A stretch of 64,000 bases of DNA from Proteles cristata cristata (Eukaryota > Chordata > Mammalia > Carnivora > Hyaenidae), in NCBI GenBank assembly GCA_017311185.1, contig JAESUZ010000338.1:124001-188000 (forward strand), in the 5' to 3' direction. A program made the position numbers and the translations under genes. The first letter of the stretch is position 1. Every line of letters begins with the position of its first letter. This document shows, piece after piece, positions 43,196 through 54,706 of the stretch. The notes beneath the pieces were generated by a model. That model saw nothing but the letters and a program-made list of their open reading frames with translations, ran no database searches and was not told the origin of the DNA.

Positions 43196-44637
43196 GTACA
43201 GTAAATTCTGAGTAGCAGTCAGAGTTTATTAAATGATGGTTAATAATTCGCTCTCTCCTAAATAACAAGGAAGAGATCAGCTAGTAATATGTAAAATTAT
43301 CATTAAATCATTAAATTATCATAAATCACTGAAAATATCTTATGTCAACTATATATATTTGTGCTGCACAGTATACTAGCAAGAAGCTTGGACACGGAAA
43401 AGTTAGTGCCTTGCAGATAAGAAGTGGACTTGGTCTCCGCAAAGCTGAGGCAAGGTCACCCAAGTCCAGTGCTTTCAACAAAGTATTCTCTCAGTAGCAA
43501 ATGCAATGTGATAGTCCCAACTTCCTAGGGTGAACTTTTTCTATTACATAGGATCCCATTGCTATGTAGCTCTGATTTTTATAGAAACCTGGGTTTTAAA
43601 ATCCAAGTGTGAAGTTCCTTTCATCTTGGCTAGCACTATTTGTTTTGGGTACTTTCAATTCAGTAGGGTAATACAGGGTCTCTCCAAAACAAGTAAACCC
43701 CCTTCAATTTTCAGCAAAGTTCAGTAGAAAATATCCTCTGAGTTGACAAGCATTTCTCATTCCTCCCATGTGATCACCTAGGGATTCTAACCTAGGAAAC
43801 AGAAGGGACTGGATTGCTGCCTGCAGGCACATGACTGGCACTGATAAATCCCTGCCTTGAAGCATCTCAGACAGCTTTGATCAACAAATCATTGGGAGCC
43901 ACAGACACCTGGTCTATGTAACGAGCCTCTTCATTTCCTCCACTGATCCAGCAGCTGCTCCTTCCTTTTGGGGACCCTATGTTTATATATAGGCAGCGTT
44001 CAGAAGGAGGACGCTGTGACATTGTTTGATCTAATGCCTTTCTTATTCAGGGAGATGGGCAGTGGTTCCCACTCTGTTCTGTTACTGGAAGCAACTGCAA
44101 AGTCCAAAGCACTGTGATTTCCCCAGGGGGAAATGCCAGTGCCTTAGGGACCAGGTAGTACTGTTATCAAAATAACTTTAGGATCTAAAAGAGGGAAGCT
44201 CAAGCACAGGACCATCAGCAAAGAATGAGAAGAGTCTTACATTCCTATAATTATCTTATATGTCAATAGTACTCTTTTTGAAGTATAGTTAGTTCGATTA
44301 TATTTGCCAAGTCAGCTGATCCACACTACCCCGCATGCCAAACATATTAAAGATGGGAGATGAATTAGTGAAAGGTGATCTAATATCTAGGTCTATACAG
44401 ACCTACGTATAAGCCATAACTTCATGAGATACAAAAAGAAGATGGAACGTCAGTGTCCAGTCAACCCCAACCAAGCTATAGTAATCAAAGAGCTTTTACT
44501 GCAGAGCAGAAAAAACAGTCCTTAATTCTGACAACAATGTAAAAATTCCAAAATATATGGTTCAGTCAGTCAGATTTATAGAGACTCTCTGGTCAAAAAT
44601 GTGTTCCATATGCCTGAAGCCAGTCTATAAGAATAGA
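43196..44637. other. Unassigned DNA
   Basis: About 1.4 kb without recognised repeats. Nothing codes convincingly. Confidence 0.4.
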
Positions 44638-44698
44638 CATCTCTCTCTCTCTCTCTCTCTCTCTTTCTCACTCTCTCCCTCTATGTATGTGTGTGTGA
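44638..44698. repeat. (CT)n / (TG)n microsatellite
   Basis: CT run of about 30 nt with interruptions, then CCCTCTATGTATGTGTGTGTG. Part of a 107-codon frame (44557-44880) that I reject as a gene. Confidence 0.93.
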
Positions 44699-45091
44699 AC
44701 ATCATTTTGAAGGATGTTTGTGTTGTAGCTGTTTGTGTTATAGCTAACTGTTCACATCTAAAGCTGACTGCCATTCTTAGCCATCACAAAATGCTAAATT
44801 TGTGTAATGGGAGCTTCCTTCTGTTATCTGGAAATGGTAGGAAAACTCAGCTTTGTATATTGTTTCCTAAAGTATATTAAAATTTAAAAGAAACTATTGC
44901 TACTATTTTAAAAAAGAGAGATCAGAGCTAAAGAATTTCTTGAGACAGAGTCCCAACACTAAGCGGACTCTAAGGGATAAGGGTCTATAATGCTAAGATG
45001 AACCTCATTATTAGTGTTTTCCTCCCAAATATGTCTGTTATCAGTCAGCTGTCCCTCTTCATCAGTGGGAGGAACAATTAAATCAATTATT

Positions 45092-45117
45092 ATTATTTTT
45101 TAAATGCTTTATTTTCT

Positions 45118-45149
<32 letters not shown>

Positions 45150-45319
45150 CAGTGTGAGTAGGGAAGAGTCAGAGAGAGAGGGAGACACAGAATCTGAAAC
45201 AGGCTCCAGGCTCTGAGCTGTCAGCACAGAGCCCGATGTGGGGCTTGAACCCACGAACCGTGAGATCATGACCTGAACCGAAGTCAGATGCTCAACCGAC
45301 TGAGCCACCCAGGTGCCAC
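45092..45319 (-). mobile_element. SINEC_Fc-type SINE, antisense
   Basis: T/A tail, long GA run, AGCTGTCAGCACAGAGCCCGA, GAACCCACGAACCGTGAGATC and head ending CCACCCAGGTGCCA. A 13-bp perfect TSD, TAAATCAATTATT, lies at 45079-45091 and 45320-45332. Confidence 0.96.
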
Positions 45320-45332
45320 TAAATCAATTATT

Positions 45333-46685
45333 TAAGATATTAAGTCAATAAATGCTTATCAAGTGTCTGTCACGCGTGAGGTGCTAGTTAAGACATTAGG
45401 TCATCCATGAATAAAATTCCACACAGTCCAAAAATAATAAGGAAAATGTATACAGGATGCTAGGGGAAACCCACGGCGGGGGCGAGGGGAAGAAATATGA
45501 TCATATTTAAAGTATTTTTCATTTCCACTTTTAAAAATTATTTATATATGCACATAATTATATGGAATACATTTAATACATGGCACCAGGAACTACTGAC
45601 CATCTCTGGGGAATGGGGTGCCTTTGACGTAGAAGGGAAACTTAGTTTTCATCACAGTGTTTGCAACTTTTTTACCATGTACATCTATATTTCATATTTA
45701 ATAATATTAAAAAATGTTTAAGTTACAAGCACTATTTTCTAGAGCAGACCTCACTGTCATTAAATGAAAAATGTCTTGAAATGAAAAATGAAAAAAGTGA
45801 TTTCAAAGAAACACAAATGTTCACAGCTTTACCTAGTGTTCAAATGTATTTTAAAGCCCAGGACTCAATTTTCAAGTAAAATTAATATTCAGTAAATGTT
45901 TAGAGGTTTGGCAAACATGGAAAAACATACATAATCACACACATATGCACTCCTAACCCTAATTTCCATGTGGGCATATGTGTACACACTGTGCCCTATG
46001 TCTTAAATCTCTCTCTTCCTGCCCAGTTTTGTATAAGGCTGCCATTCGTCTTGAATGGCTATAAAGTAAGACACAAGGGTACCTGTTAGCACACATGGCA
46101 GTTTGTAAACAGAATTCTATGTTATATATTCATGATGGGTGAACAGAATACATCATATTCCCCCTACCCACAGGACTGTGTGTGGGCACCGTCATACACA
46201 CATATACAGCCTGACATTTGTGTACTTGACAAGTGGACGTCCAAATGCTTTGCTTTTGTAGTGCATCATTCAATGGCCCACGATATAAAATATTTTCCAA
46301 CTCAGAGATTTATAATGCCAATGTTTAAGCCTACATATAGTACTTTCATGAGAAGTAACTAAATGAAACATATGAGAATCCCTAACTCAGAATCCTAGAA
46401 CAAATCAGCAACTCAGCAAATGTTTGTGGACTATATGTTGAATACATATGTTGAAAGTGAATGCAAGCATTCACTATGAACATTTTTAGAACATAGCCTC
46501 TCAAAGAGCTATGACTGAAAACTAAAAATCTGAGTTTACTAGATGCTTTGCTCTTCCATTAGATAAAATAGTAAATGAATCAGTATATCAATGCAGTTAT
46601 CTCCAATTTATTAAAACAAAGTGCGGACAGGGGTAAACATCCCAGTACTTATTTCTGGAAGTGATGATATAGTAAATGTTGACAT
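45333..46685. other. AT-rich unassigned DNA
   Basis: No clear repeat, although 45490-45730 resembles the 3' part of an old LINE in style. A weak sense L2-like tail lies near 46400-46440 (CAACTCAGCAAATGTTTGTGG). Frames of 72-76 codons are unsupported. Confidence 0.35.
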
Positions 46686-46700
46686 TAAAGAACAGTTTCT

Positions 46701-46922
46701 CTTTTTTTAAATATTTATTTATTTTTGAGAGATAGGGAGCACATGTGTGTGGCATGCGCCTATATGTGCTATATGGGGGACAGGAAGAGAGAGGGAATCT
46801 CAAGCAGGCTCCATGCTGTCAGCACAGAGCCCCTCATAGGGCTTGAACTCACGAACCATGAGACCATGACCTAAGCTGAAATCAAGTCAGACATTTAACC
46901 AACTGAGCCACCCAGGCGCCCC
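46701..46922 (-). mobile_element. SINEC-type SINE, antisense
   Basis: T tail, GA block replaced in part by CACATGTGTGTGGCATGCGCC, then CTCCATGCTGTCAGCACAGAGCCCC, GAAATCAAGTCAGACATTTAACC and head ending CCACCCAGGCGCCCC. A 14/15-bp TSD, TAAAGAACAGTTTCT against TAAAGACAGTTTCT, lies at 46686-46700 and 46923-46936. Confidence 0.95.
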
Positions 46923-47210
46923 TAAAGACAGTTTCTAATTCATTTTCCAGCATTGAGGGGTCTTTTGCTTTTCATTATCAGTTACCACTTTAAAAGAAAC
47001 TTTCTGCTAAATAACAGGTTTTTATGCCAAGCACAGCCAATAGGCTCATTAGGTTAAATAAGTGTGTAACAATTTTGGGATGGCACTTTAAAAAACCATA
47101 CCCAAAGAAAGAATTTTACTTTCTCAAGGCACTTGAACATACACTGTTCCATTTATGCTTTTCCATAGTATAGAAAGAAATAGGGAGTTGTCTCAAAAAA
47201 TTTAAGTGCT

Positions 47211-47409
47211 GGGGCCCCTGGGTGGCACAGTCAGTTAAGCATCTGATCTCGTGGTTGGTGAGTTCAAGCCCTGCATCAGGCTCTCAACTGTCAGCGAAGA
47301 GTCTGCTTAGGATCCTCTGTCTCCCTTTCCCTCTGCTACTCCCCTGTTCACGTGCATGTTCCCTCCCTCTCTCTCTCTCTCTCTTAAAAAAAAAGAAAAA
47401 GAAAAGGAC
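47211..47409 (+). mobile_element. SINEC-type SINE, sense, with internal deletion
   Basis: Head GGGGCCCCTGGGTGGCACAG runs to AAGCATCTGATCTCGTGG; the usual ACTTTGGCTCAGGTCATG segment between the promoter boxes is missing. CT block and A-rich tail with G interruptions follow. An 8-bp TSD, TAAGTGCT, lies at 47203-47210 and 47410-47417, so the shortened form may be what was inserted. Confidence 0.92.
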
Positions 47410-47417
47410 TAAGTGCT

Positions 47418-48169
47418 ACCTCCTAGGTCTCTACCAGGAGACCCCATAACTCCTGGTGGCCACAAAGCTACCACACCATGAAAGCGTAGGACACCCCTGA
47501 CGTACAAAGAGCTTTCCACACCATGAAAGGGATGCTATGTTTGATGTACATCTCTGCTGTGAGAATTAGACCAGTTTCAAAAATGATTCAAGTTTTTAAA
47601 TGCATCTGCTAGAATCAAATGGTTATGGTATAAATCTCTAAGACTATTAGTCTTAGTTCATTAACAACATTTTTATTTGTAAGTATAAATCAGAAGATAA
47701 CATAATAAGTAATGTAATTCTTGTTATTTATTCCAGTGGCACCCTTCTGTGTGTAACATGCTTCACACTGACACTAGTTTATGTTCACAGCACAGCCTCT
47801 TTGAGGTAGAAAATTTATGATGTAAAACTCTTTGGCAAACTCAGCACAGCCAGTAAAAAAAAAAATATGCTAGCTTATGTGAGTTGATGTCAGGTTTATA
47901 CGGTAAAACTCTCTCTTGCCTCACAATCTAAAAGTTAATACTAGAAGTACTGAAAAATTATCTAATTTGTAGTCAAGGAAGAATAATTTTTTTCTTATGC
48001 CGTCATTCTCTTAAGAGCCTGTTTGTGATGAGAACTTTTACTAAAAGTCACTCTGGCACTTGCCACTCTCAGGGTGACTGGTGGTCAGGGTCACCTTTCA
48101 TTCTTTGTAGGACTGATGATGTTTTTGAGGTGATAGTGCGGTTTGAGGGGTTCAGAACCAATGGCCAAG
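47418..48169. other. Unassigned DNA
   Basis: CCACACCATGAAAG occurs twice, near 47472 and 47517, marking a small imperfect duplication. Nothing else recognised. Confidence 0.4.
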
Positions 48170-48780
48170 AACGGATCCTTGAAGACATCTTTGGTGCAAA
48201 AAGGTGATTTTATAAAAGCCCAGGGACAGGACCCGTGGGCAGAAAGAGCTGCCCTGGGGACCAAAAGGAGAGACTGATTATATACTATGGAGTTAGGGGT
48301 GGCAACATCATGGGGAAGTTTCTAGCGAGATTTTCATATGCTAAAGAAGACTTCCCAGGATAGTGGAGGCCTAGCTATCGTGAAGCTAAGGTTGTTTCCC
48401 TCTAGCAAAGCATTAGCATTAAGACAGTAGAAAGTTCCTGGAGAAATGTTTTACTCTGCCTGCCTCAAGTATTTGTGGATGGACTGCAGGGTATAAGGAA
48501 ATTTAGTTCCATCTGCCATTTTTTCCCACATCACCATGGAGAAGTGATAGAGACTTAGGTCCTGCAGGACTAGGATCTCTTTCAGTTAACGATTCGTATT
48601 TCTCCTTTCCTCTGTTCTCCGGCAGCTAGGACTGCCTGAGGAATATCACACACCTCCCACCTGGGGAAGGGAGTTGTGGCCTGTCAGCTAGCCTTATGCT
48701 TCCTCATCAGGATCACCATGGGCCAGAGGACCATGAAGGTCTAGCTCTATAAGAAATAAAGTCCTCAAACACTAAATACC
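48170..48780. other. GC-richer block, possible LTR or old repeat, family unknown
   Basis: From ATCCTTGAAGACATC to AAGAAATAAAGTCCTC the composition is richer in G and C than its neighbours, and ends with an AATAAA-type signal near 48755. No frame codes over it. It reads like a long terminal repeat in style, but I cannot place it in a family or find its ends. Confidence 0.35.
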
Positions 48781-48938
48781 ATTTTCAGTAATATAAATAC
48801 TTGATTTCAGGGGTGGGGAGACAAAAAGGAAGAAAGTAAGTGATTGTATACAATTTCATATTTAAAATGCAAAGATAATACTGCATTTTAAACTAAAAGT
48901 CTCAGTGCTGGTGCACACAGGTTAAGATAAAAATGTCA

Positions 48939-49153
48939 CAGGGCATCTGGGTGGCTCAGTTGGTTAAGCATCTGACTTTGACTCAGGTCTTGATCTCTCA
49001 GTCTGTGAGTTCGAGCCCCATGGTGGGCTCTCTGCTGACAGTTCAGAGCCTGGAGCCTGCTTCGGATTCTGTGTATCCCTCTCTCTCTGTCCCCACCCCC
49101 TATCTCTCTCTTTCTCTCTCTCAAAAGTAAATAAACTTTAAAAATTTTAATAG
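48939..49153 (+). mobile_element. SINEC_Fc-type SINE, sense
   Basis: Head GGGCATCTGGGTGGCTCAGTTGG, GAGTTCGAGCCCCATGG, CTGACAGTTCAGAGCCTGGAG, CT block and AAATAAACTTTAAAAATTTT tail. A 10-bp perfect TSD, AAAAATGTCA, lies at 48929-48938 and 49154-49163. Confidence 0.96.
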
Positions 49154-49684
49154 AAAAATGTCATGTGAATAGATTCATCTTATCATATAACCTTCCCTTA
49201 TGACAAGGGCAACAATAAGCTCAAATGCCTTCTTTACTAAGAGCCAATGGATAAAGATATAGTCTTTATGTGGGTCTATAAATTTTTAAATGTCAAGTCA
49301 TTAAAATAGTGAAGCGAAGGCATGCTGGGTAGTTGGAAAGGAATAAAAAGGTTCATATACTAACACGAATCTCCTTTGTTTAATTGAAATCAATACTTTA
49401 AAATAAAAAAAAAAATGTTTGGCTGTCAACCCTGGGCCCTGGGCAATCTCTGTTTCCTCAAAAAATCAAGAGAGTTATTTCAGCCCTGCCCCTTGCCCCA
49501 GGCCAGTACTTCTCTCTCTTACAGAAGTTCCCTCTTACTGATTTAAGGGCACAAGTTCATTCTCCTCTGGCTTTTGCTTTTCACAGTGAAGTTTATATCT
49601 CTGAAAGGAAACCTATAAATCAGTTCTCAGTACAAATGAAAAGTCAGCAATGCCAAGATGAAAGAAAGGTTCCAATGATATGAG

Positions 49685-49860
49685 GGCACATTCATTCTTT
49701 TATTTATTTATTCACAAGCAACCACTGTGTCAGGCTTCATTCTAGGCCCTGGAGACAGATGTAATGACAAATATTATTTAGTTCCTTGGCTCAAGGTGTT
49801 TAAGATCTGGTCGGGGAGAATAAAATGAATTAGAGTTCAAGCACACGTGCTAATCAGAGC
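49685..49860 (-). mobile_element. L2-like 3' end, antisense
   Basis: CATTCATTCTTTTATTTATT, AACCACTGTGTCAGGCTTCATTCTAGGCCCTGGAGACAG and GGTGTTTAAGATCTGGTCGGGG are antisense L2 features in order. Confidence 0.75.
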
Positions 49861-50466
49861 AGTATAAATAAAATGATAGAGTAGTCCCAAGAACAGGGTT
49901 CTGGACTCCTTTGCACCAAAGTCTCATTGGCTCTAGGGCCTCTTATTTACCAAGGCATAACACCACCAAGGGGCAACTGGTAGGGAAGAAAGACAATTTT
50001 AGTAGAAATAGCAGCTTCTGCAATGCCCACTGTACTAAGCGTGTGAGAACAAAGAAGTGAGAACAACAAGGTCTGTTATTCCCACTTCTCACATTTTATT
50101 AGAGGGGAGGGAACTTCACTCCACTTCCTACAGGGGGACAGAGGAGAGAGCAGCTTCCATGGGATATAGGCAGCAACCTCTGTCCAGGTTTAATGATTTC
50201 TCATTATATACTTCTACAGTGATCATATTCTGCAGACCAAAAATAGGAGACGTTGTCTGTCAAAGCCTAAGTTTTCTTTTTTCCAAATTCAAACTAGAGA
50301 TATTTATATAAACACTTTTAAAGACCAAAGACTGAATCACATATGGCTACATACTTGACAAATAGCCTTGATGAATTAGGAAGTGGCTCATAAAACCCAC
50401 TGCATATGTGGATATAGAGAGTTACAAGTTTCACCACACCCAAATTACATGGATGCTGATGCTACC
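49861..50466. other. Unassigned DNA
   Basis: No recognised repeat. An 84-codon frame (50057-50311) is unsupported. Confidence 0.35.
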
Positions 50467-50569
<103 letters not shown>

Positions 50570-50959
50570 TTCTGCCAATTGCTGACAGAAATTTAAATTC
50601 TCTTTCCTAAAGATTTTAAATAAAAGCCTACAAAAAGGAAACTCAACAATAAGCTCTAAAAAACTATACCAATGGCACTCTAGTTTCATCTCTTTCAAGA
50701 AAGTTACACCTCACTTCTCCCAAACTTAACAGGCATCAGAAACACATATATGAGCAAGTACACAAAGAGGAAAGGCCAAGAAAATTCCCCAGTAGGTTCA
50801 GGGTACCAAACTTCATGAAGATGATGATAACAAGCAAGACATTTAGAGCTTCACAGACCCCATGAACTCCTATTTTGCATACAAGTCTAAAAACTTTGCT
50901 TCCCTGGTTTAAGAGCTCATAGCAGATTAGAGAAAAGGAAATAGAAAGCTAGTAGAGAG

Positions 50960-51050
50960 AAAACCTACTTAAGTTAGTCATATGGACAGTGCTGGTGCTC
51001 TATAAATATTTGTTCCATGAATGAATGAATAAACGAATGAGAAAACAAGT
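50960..51050 (+). mobile_element. L2-like 3' end, sense
   Basis: GTGCTGGTGCTCTATAAATATTTGTTCC followed by GAATGAATGAATAAACGAATG is the sense L2 terminal pattern with its short tandem tail. Confidence 0.65.
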
Positions 51051-51164
51051 CACATCTAGTAGCCTTGCTATAGGCAATGTATTAAAAACTATGAAAAACC
51101 ATCCAAGACCCATAATAAGAGAAACTATTTACAAATCATATATCTGATAAGGGTTTAAATATAT

Positions 51165-51176
51165 GTATGTATGTGT

Positions 51177-51219
<43 letters not shown>

Positions 51220-51362
51220 ATATTTACAACTATATATCTGATATATTTACAAATCATATATCCGATAAGGGGTTAAACATATATATATGTGTGTGTATAT
51301 ACATATATAAGGAGTTAAATATATATATCTGTGTGTACACACATATATATACACACACATAT
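51165..51362. repeat. (TA)n-rich repeat with (TG)n and (CA)n
   Basis: Long TA run at 51181-51212, further TATATA and TGTG/ACAC blocks to 51362, with CAAATCATATATCTGATAAGG (near 51132) repeated with one change near 51250. The 106-codon and 76-codon frames are repeat translation. Confidence 0.95.
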
Positions 51363-51379
51363 GTATTCTGGACTTTACA

Positions 51380-51953
51380 TTTCTTTGAAGAAAATATAGA
51401 AATGGCCAACAAGCATATTAAAAGATGTTCAGCATTAGTAATTATTAGAGAAATGCAAACCAAAACCACAATGAGATATCCCACCTATTAGGATGGCTAT
51501 TATCTAAAACAAAAACAGAAACTAAAAATAAGTGCTGGTAAGGATGTAGTAACACTCTAACCCTTGTGCACTGCTGTTGAGAATTTGCACACCTATGTTC
51601 ATAGCAGCATTGTTTATAATACCCAAAAGGAAGAAGCAACCCAGAGGACCTTGAAAATGGATAAGCAAGGGGTACCTGGTTGGCTCAGTCAGTTGAGCAT
51701 ACAACTTTGGCTTAGGTCATGATCTCCCAGTTTGTAGGTTTGAGTCCCGCGTCGGGCTCTGTGCTGACAGCTAGCTCAGATTCTGGAGCCTGTTTCAGAT
51801 TTTGTATCTCTCTCTCTCTCTCTCTGACCCTTCCCTGCTCACGCTGTCTCTCTCTCTCTCAAAAATATAAATAAAACATTAAAAAAAAAAGAAATAGATA
51901 AACAAGACTTGGTGTGTATATACCATAGAATTATTATTTAGCCTCTAAAAGAC
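51380..51953 (+). mobile_element. L1M 3' fragment 1, interrupted by a SINE
   Basis: GGCCAACAAGCATATTAAAAG, ATGCAAACCAAAACCACAATG, GTGCTGGTAAGGATGTAG, TTGTGCACTGCTGTTGAG, then a jump to CACCTATGTTCATAGCAGC, indicating an internal deletion. It is split by a SINE at 51670-51890 and ends in GTGTATATACCATAGAATTA. Coding for the ORF2 C-terminus is broken. Confidence 0.8.
51670..51890 (+). mobile_element. SINEC_Fc-type SINE, sense
   Basis: Head GGGGTACCTGGTTGGCTCAG, CGTCGGGCTCTGTGCTGACAG, CT block, AAATATAAATAAAACATT tail. TSD about 14-16 bp, AAAATGGATAAGCAAG against GAAATAGATAAACAAG, at about 51654-51669 and 51891-51906. Confidence 0.94.
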
Positions 51954-52905
51954 CAACATAAAAAGATGCTCAGCATCATTAATCATTATGGAAATAAAAA
52001 TTAACACCACAGTGAGATATATCATGCTCATTAGAACTGCCATTATCAAAAAAACAAGAGGTAGATGCTGGCATGGATGTGGAGAAAAAGGAACCCTTTT
52101 GCTCTGTTAATGAAACTGTAAATTGGTACAGCCAATGTTGAAAACAGTATGGAGGTTCAAAAAATTAAAAATACAACTATTATATGATCCAACAATTCCA
52201 CTCCTTGGAATATATCCAAAGGAAACCAAACACTAACTCGAAAAGATATTCACACCTCCATGTTCACAGCAGTATTATCTACAATAGCCAACACAGAAAC
52301 AACCTACATGTCCACAAAAGAATGAATGGATAAAGAAGATGTCATATACACATACAATGGGATATTACTGAGCCAAAAAAAAAAAATCCTACCATTTGTG
52401 ACAACATGGATGAACTTGAGTGCATTATGCTCAGTGAAATAAGACAGAGGAAGACAAATACTGCATGTTTGTACTTATATGTGCAATCTTACAAAAATAA
52501 AATTTAAAAAAAACTCATAGAAAGAGAAATCAGACTTGTAGTCACCAGAGGTGGAGGTTTGTGGGAGGGGGAATTGGAGGAAGTGGTCAAAAAGTACAAA
52601 TTTCCAGTTATAAGAGAAATAAGTACTAGGAATGTAATGTACAATGAGATGGCTATAGCTAACACTGCTATGTGGTACATGGGAAAGTTCTTAAGTGAAT
52701 AAATCCTAAGAGTTCTCATCAAAAAGAAATTTTTTTCTTTTTTCTTCTTTCTTTCTGTTGTATCTGTACGAGATGATAGATGTTAGTTAAGCCTATTGTA
52801 GTGATCATTCCACAGTATATATAAATCAAACCACCATGTCTTATGCTTCTTAAACTCGTACAGTGACATATATCAAGTATTTCTCAATAAAACTGGAAAA
52901 AAGAG
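51954..52905 (+). mobile_element. L1M 3' fragment 2, to the 3' terminus
   Basis: Restarts at the same L1 position as fragment 1 (CCAACATAAAAAGATGCTCAGC) and runs on: CCCTTTTGCTCTGTTAATG, ATGATCCAACAATTCCACTCC, TTCACAGCAGTATTATCTAC, ACAACATGGATGAACTTGAG, then a 3' UTR with TTTCCAGTTATAAGAG, ATGTACAATGAGATGGC and a final TCAATAAAACTGGAAAA. L1MA/L1MB-like. ORF2 is broken by stops and indels. Confidence 0.82.
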
Positions 52906-53241
52906 GGAAATTCTGTCCCATGTTATGACATGGTTGAACACTGAGGACATCATGCTAAGTAAAATAAGCCAGTCACAAAAAGACAAATACTCTCTGATTC
53001 CACTTATATGAGCTATCTAACTAAAGTAGTCAAATTCATAGAAACAGAAAGTAGAATGGTTGCCAGGGGCTGGGGAGAGGAAAAAATGAGAAGTTGTTGT
53101 TTAATGGGTATAGATTTTCAGTTTTGCAAGATTAGAGGGTACAGAGACTGAGTGCAGAACAATTTGAATATACTTATCATGACTAAATTATACTCCTAAT
53201 AATGGTTAAGATGGTAAAATTTGATATGTGTTTTTATAATT
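52906..53241 (+). mobile_element. L1M 3' fragment 3
   Basis: ACATCATGCTAAGTAAAATAAG, GAATGGTTGCCAGGGGCTGG, TGTTTAATGGGTATAGATTTTC, AATGGTTAAGATGGTAAAATTTG with a TAATTAAAAC end. A different old L1 subfamily from fragment 2, judging by its 3' UTR. Confidence 0.75.
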
Positions 53242-53250
53242 AAAACTCTT

Positions 53251-53436
53251 ATAATTTTTTTAATGTTTATTTATTTTTGAGGGAGAGAGAGAAAGACAGA
53301 ACATGAGTTGGGGAGGGGCAGAGAGAGAGGGCAGGCTCCAGTTTCTCAGACCCTGACAAGGGGCTTGAACCCATGAACTGCAAGATCATGACCTGAGCAG
53401 AAGTCGGCTTAACCTACTGAGCCACCTAGGTGTCCC
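53251..53436 (-). mobile_element. SINEC-type SINE, antisense, shortened
   Basis: T tail, GA block, GCTCCAGTTTCTCAGACCC, GAACCCATGAACTGCAAGATC and head ending CCACCTAGGTGTCC. A 9-bp TSD, AAAACTCTT, lies at 53242-53250 and 53437-53445, the A-rich end of L1M fragment 3. Confidence 0.93.
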
Positions 53437-53445
53437 AAAACTCTT

Positions 53446-54008
53446 TAAAAAGACATCCAGAAACATTGCTGTAATATTTATTCATATCAGTTATGCTCAC
53501 TACCAATTATCAGTGCTAATGACACTGACCATTAAAAAACTTAAGAATGGACACAATTACATACTTTCAAGATTGTCCAATACAAAATAGGTTTTGTAAG
53601 TGGCATTTGCAGTAGCAAATTGCAGTTATTATAAAATTCAATAATATAGGGCACTCCATTCCCAGACTGTAAGATAAAGAATTTCTCTATTTTGCCTCAA
53701 AAAAACCCCACCCTGATTTATAAAGGTATTTTGTATTCATTTAAAATAAACTCCTTTGTGACGAAGAAAAAGCCCCTTTTTATCCTTAATCATGAATACT
53801 GGAGATCTGTATTGATTGAGCCCTCTGGCTAATTACTTACTGCACATTTTTTATTGTGTAGGTACAGTCTAACACCTATTACATGACTTACAAGTAATTT
53901 TGAAATTCTTGCAGGAATGTCATTTTGGAAGATGGATCTATTTTTGATTCAACAATGGTTATTAATCTAGTATTCTGAAAAAAAAATCAGTAGGCATCTA
54001 ACACATTT
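53446..54008. other. AT-rich unassigned DNA
   Basis: No recognised repeat or gene. Confidence 0.35.
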
Positions 54009-54021
54009 AAAAGTGGTTTGT

Positions 54022-54266
54022 AGGTAGGGGTGCCTTGGGTGGCTCAGTAAGTTAAGTTGTCCGACTCTCGATTTTGATTCAGATCATGACCTCAGGTCGT
54101 GTAGGGCTCTGCACTGGGCATGGAGCCTGCTTGGGATTCTTTCTCTCCCTCTCCCTCTGCCCCTCCCCACCACACACACATGCAAGTATGCTCATTTGCT
54201 CGCGGACTCTCTATCTATCTCAAAATAAATGAACAAGAAAAAAAATAAAATAAAATAAAACATGAT
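54022..54266 (+). mobile_element. Older-type SINEC, sense
   Basis: Head GGGGTGCCTTGGGTGGCTC, CGATTTTGATTCAGATCATG, CTGCACTGGGCATGGAGCC, CTCTCCCTCTCCCTCTGCC, CACACACA block and (AAAAT)n tail. A TSD of about 12-13 bp, AAAAGTGGTTTGT with one mismatch, lies at 54009-54021 and 54267-54279. Confidence 0.94.
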
Positions 54267-54599
54267 AAAAATGGTTTGTGAAGGTCTAGAATTTGCAGTT
54301 CCCAAACTCCTCACAAATTTTGGCTATCACAAGTAACTTCTTTGTAACTTTTATCTTGTAAAATATCTCAAAAAAGAGCAAGCCAGCTGGATAAAGTGAG
54401 GGTCAACAACCAAACAGCTTAAAGCCAGAATTAACTTAACAGTGGAAATCCTTTTATACTCAATGCAATAGTTACTTTTAGAATACTTTCATTTTAATCA
54501 TGTGTTCAGTGATATAATTATCTACTTCTACCTCAATAATGCCAAAAACGTTGATGAAAGTTTACTGTAAAGCTTTATAAAGATCTGCTTTGAATTATC

Positions 54600-54706
54600 T
54601 TCGTACATCATAATTAACTCCTAGCACACACAAGTACTCAACAATTTAATTTTTCTGTTGAATGAATAACTGAATAAGTTATGTCATATTTCTTATGTCA
54701 TATTTC
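54600..54706 (+). mobile_element. L2-like 3' end, sense, with 14-bp duplication
   Basis: CTAGCACACACAAGTACTCAAC and TTCTGTTGAATGAATAACTG suggest a sense L2 end. Immediately after, TTATGTCATATTTC occurs twice in a row (54679-54692, 54693-54706). Confidence 0.5.

Noticed and set aside
45474..45494. CpG-rich patch as a CpG island promoter
   Set aside because: Only about 20 bp of GGCGGGGGCGAGGGG-type text. No island-length CpG density anywhere in the window.
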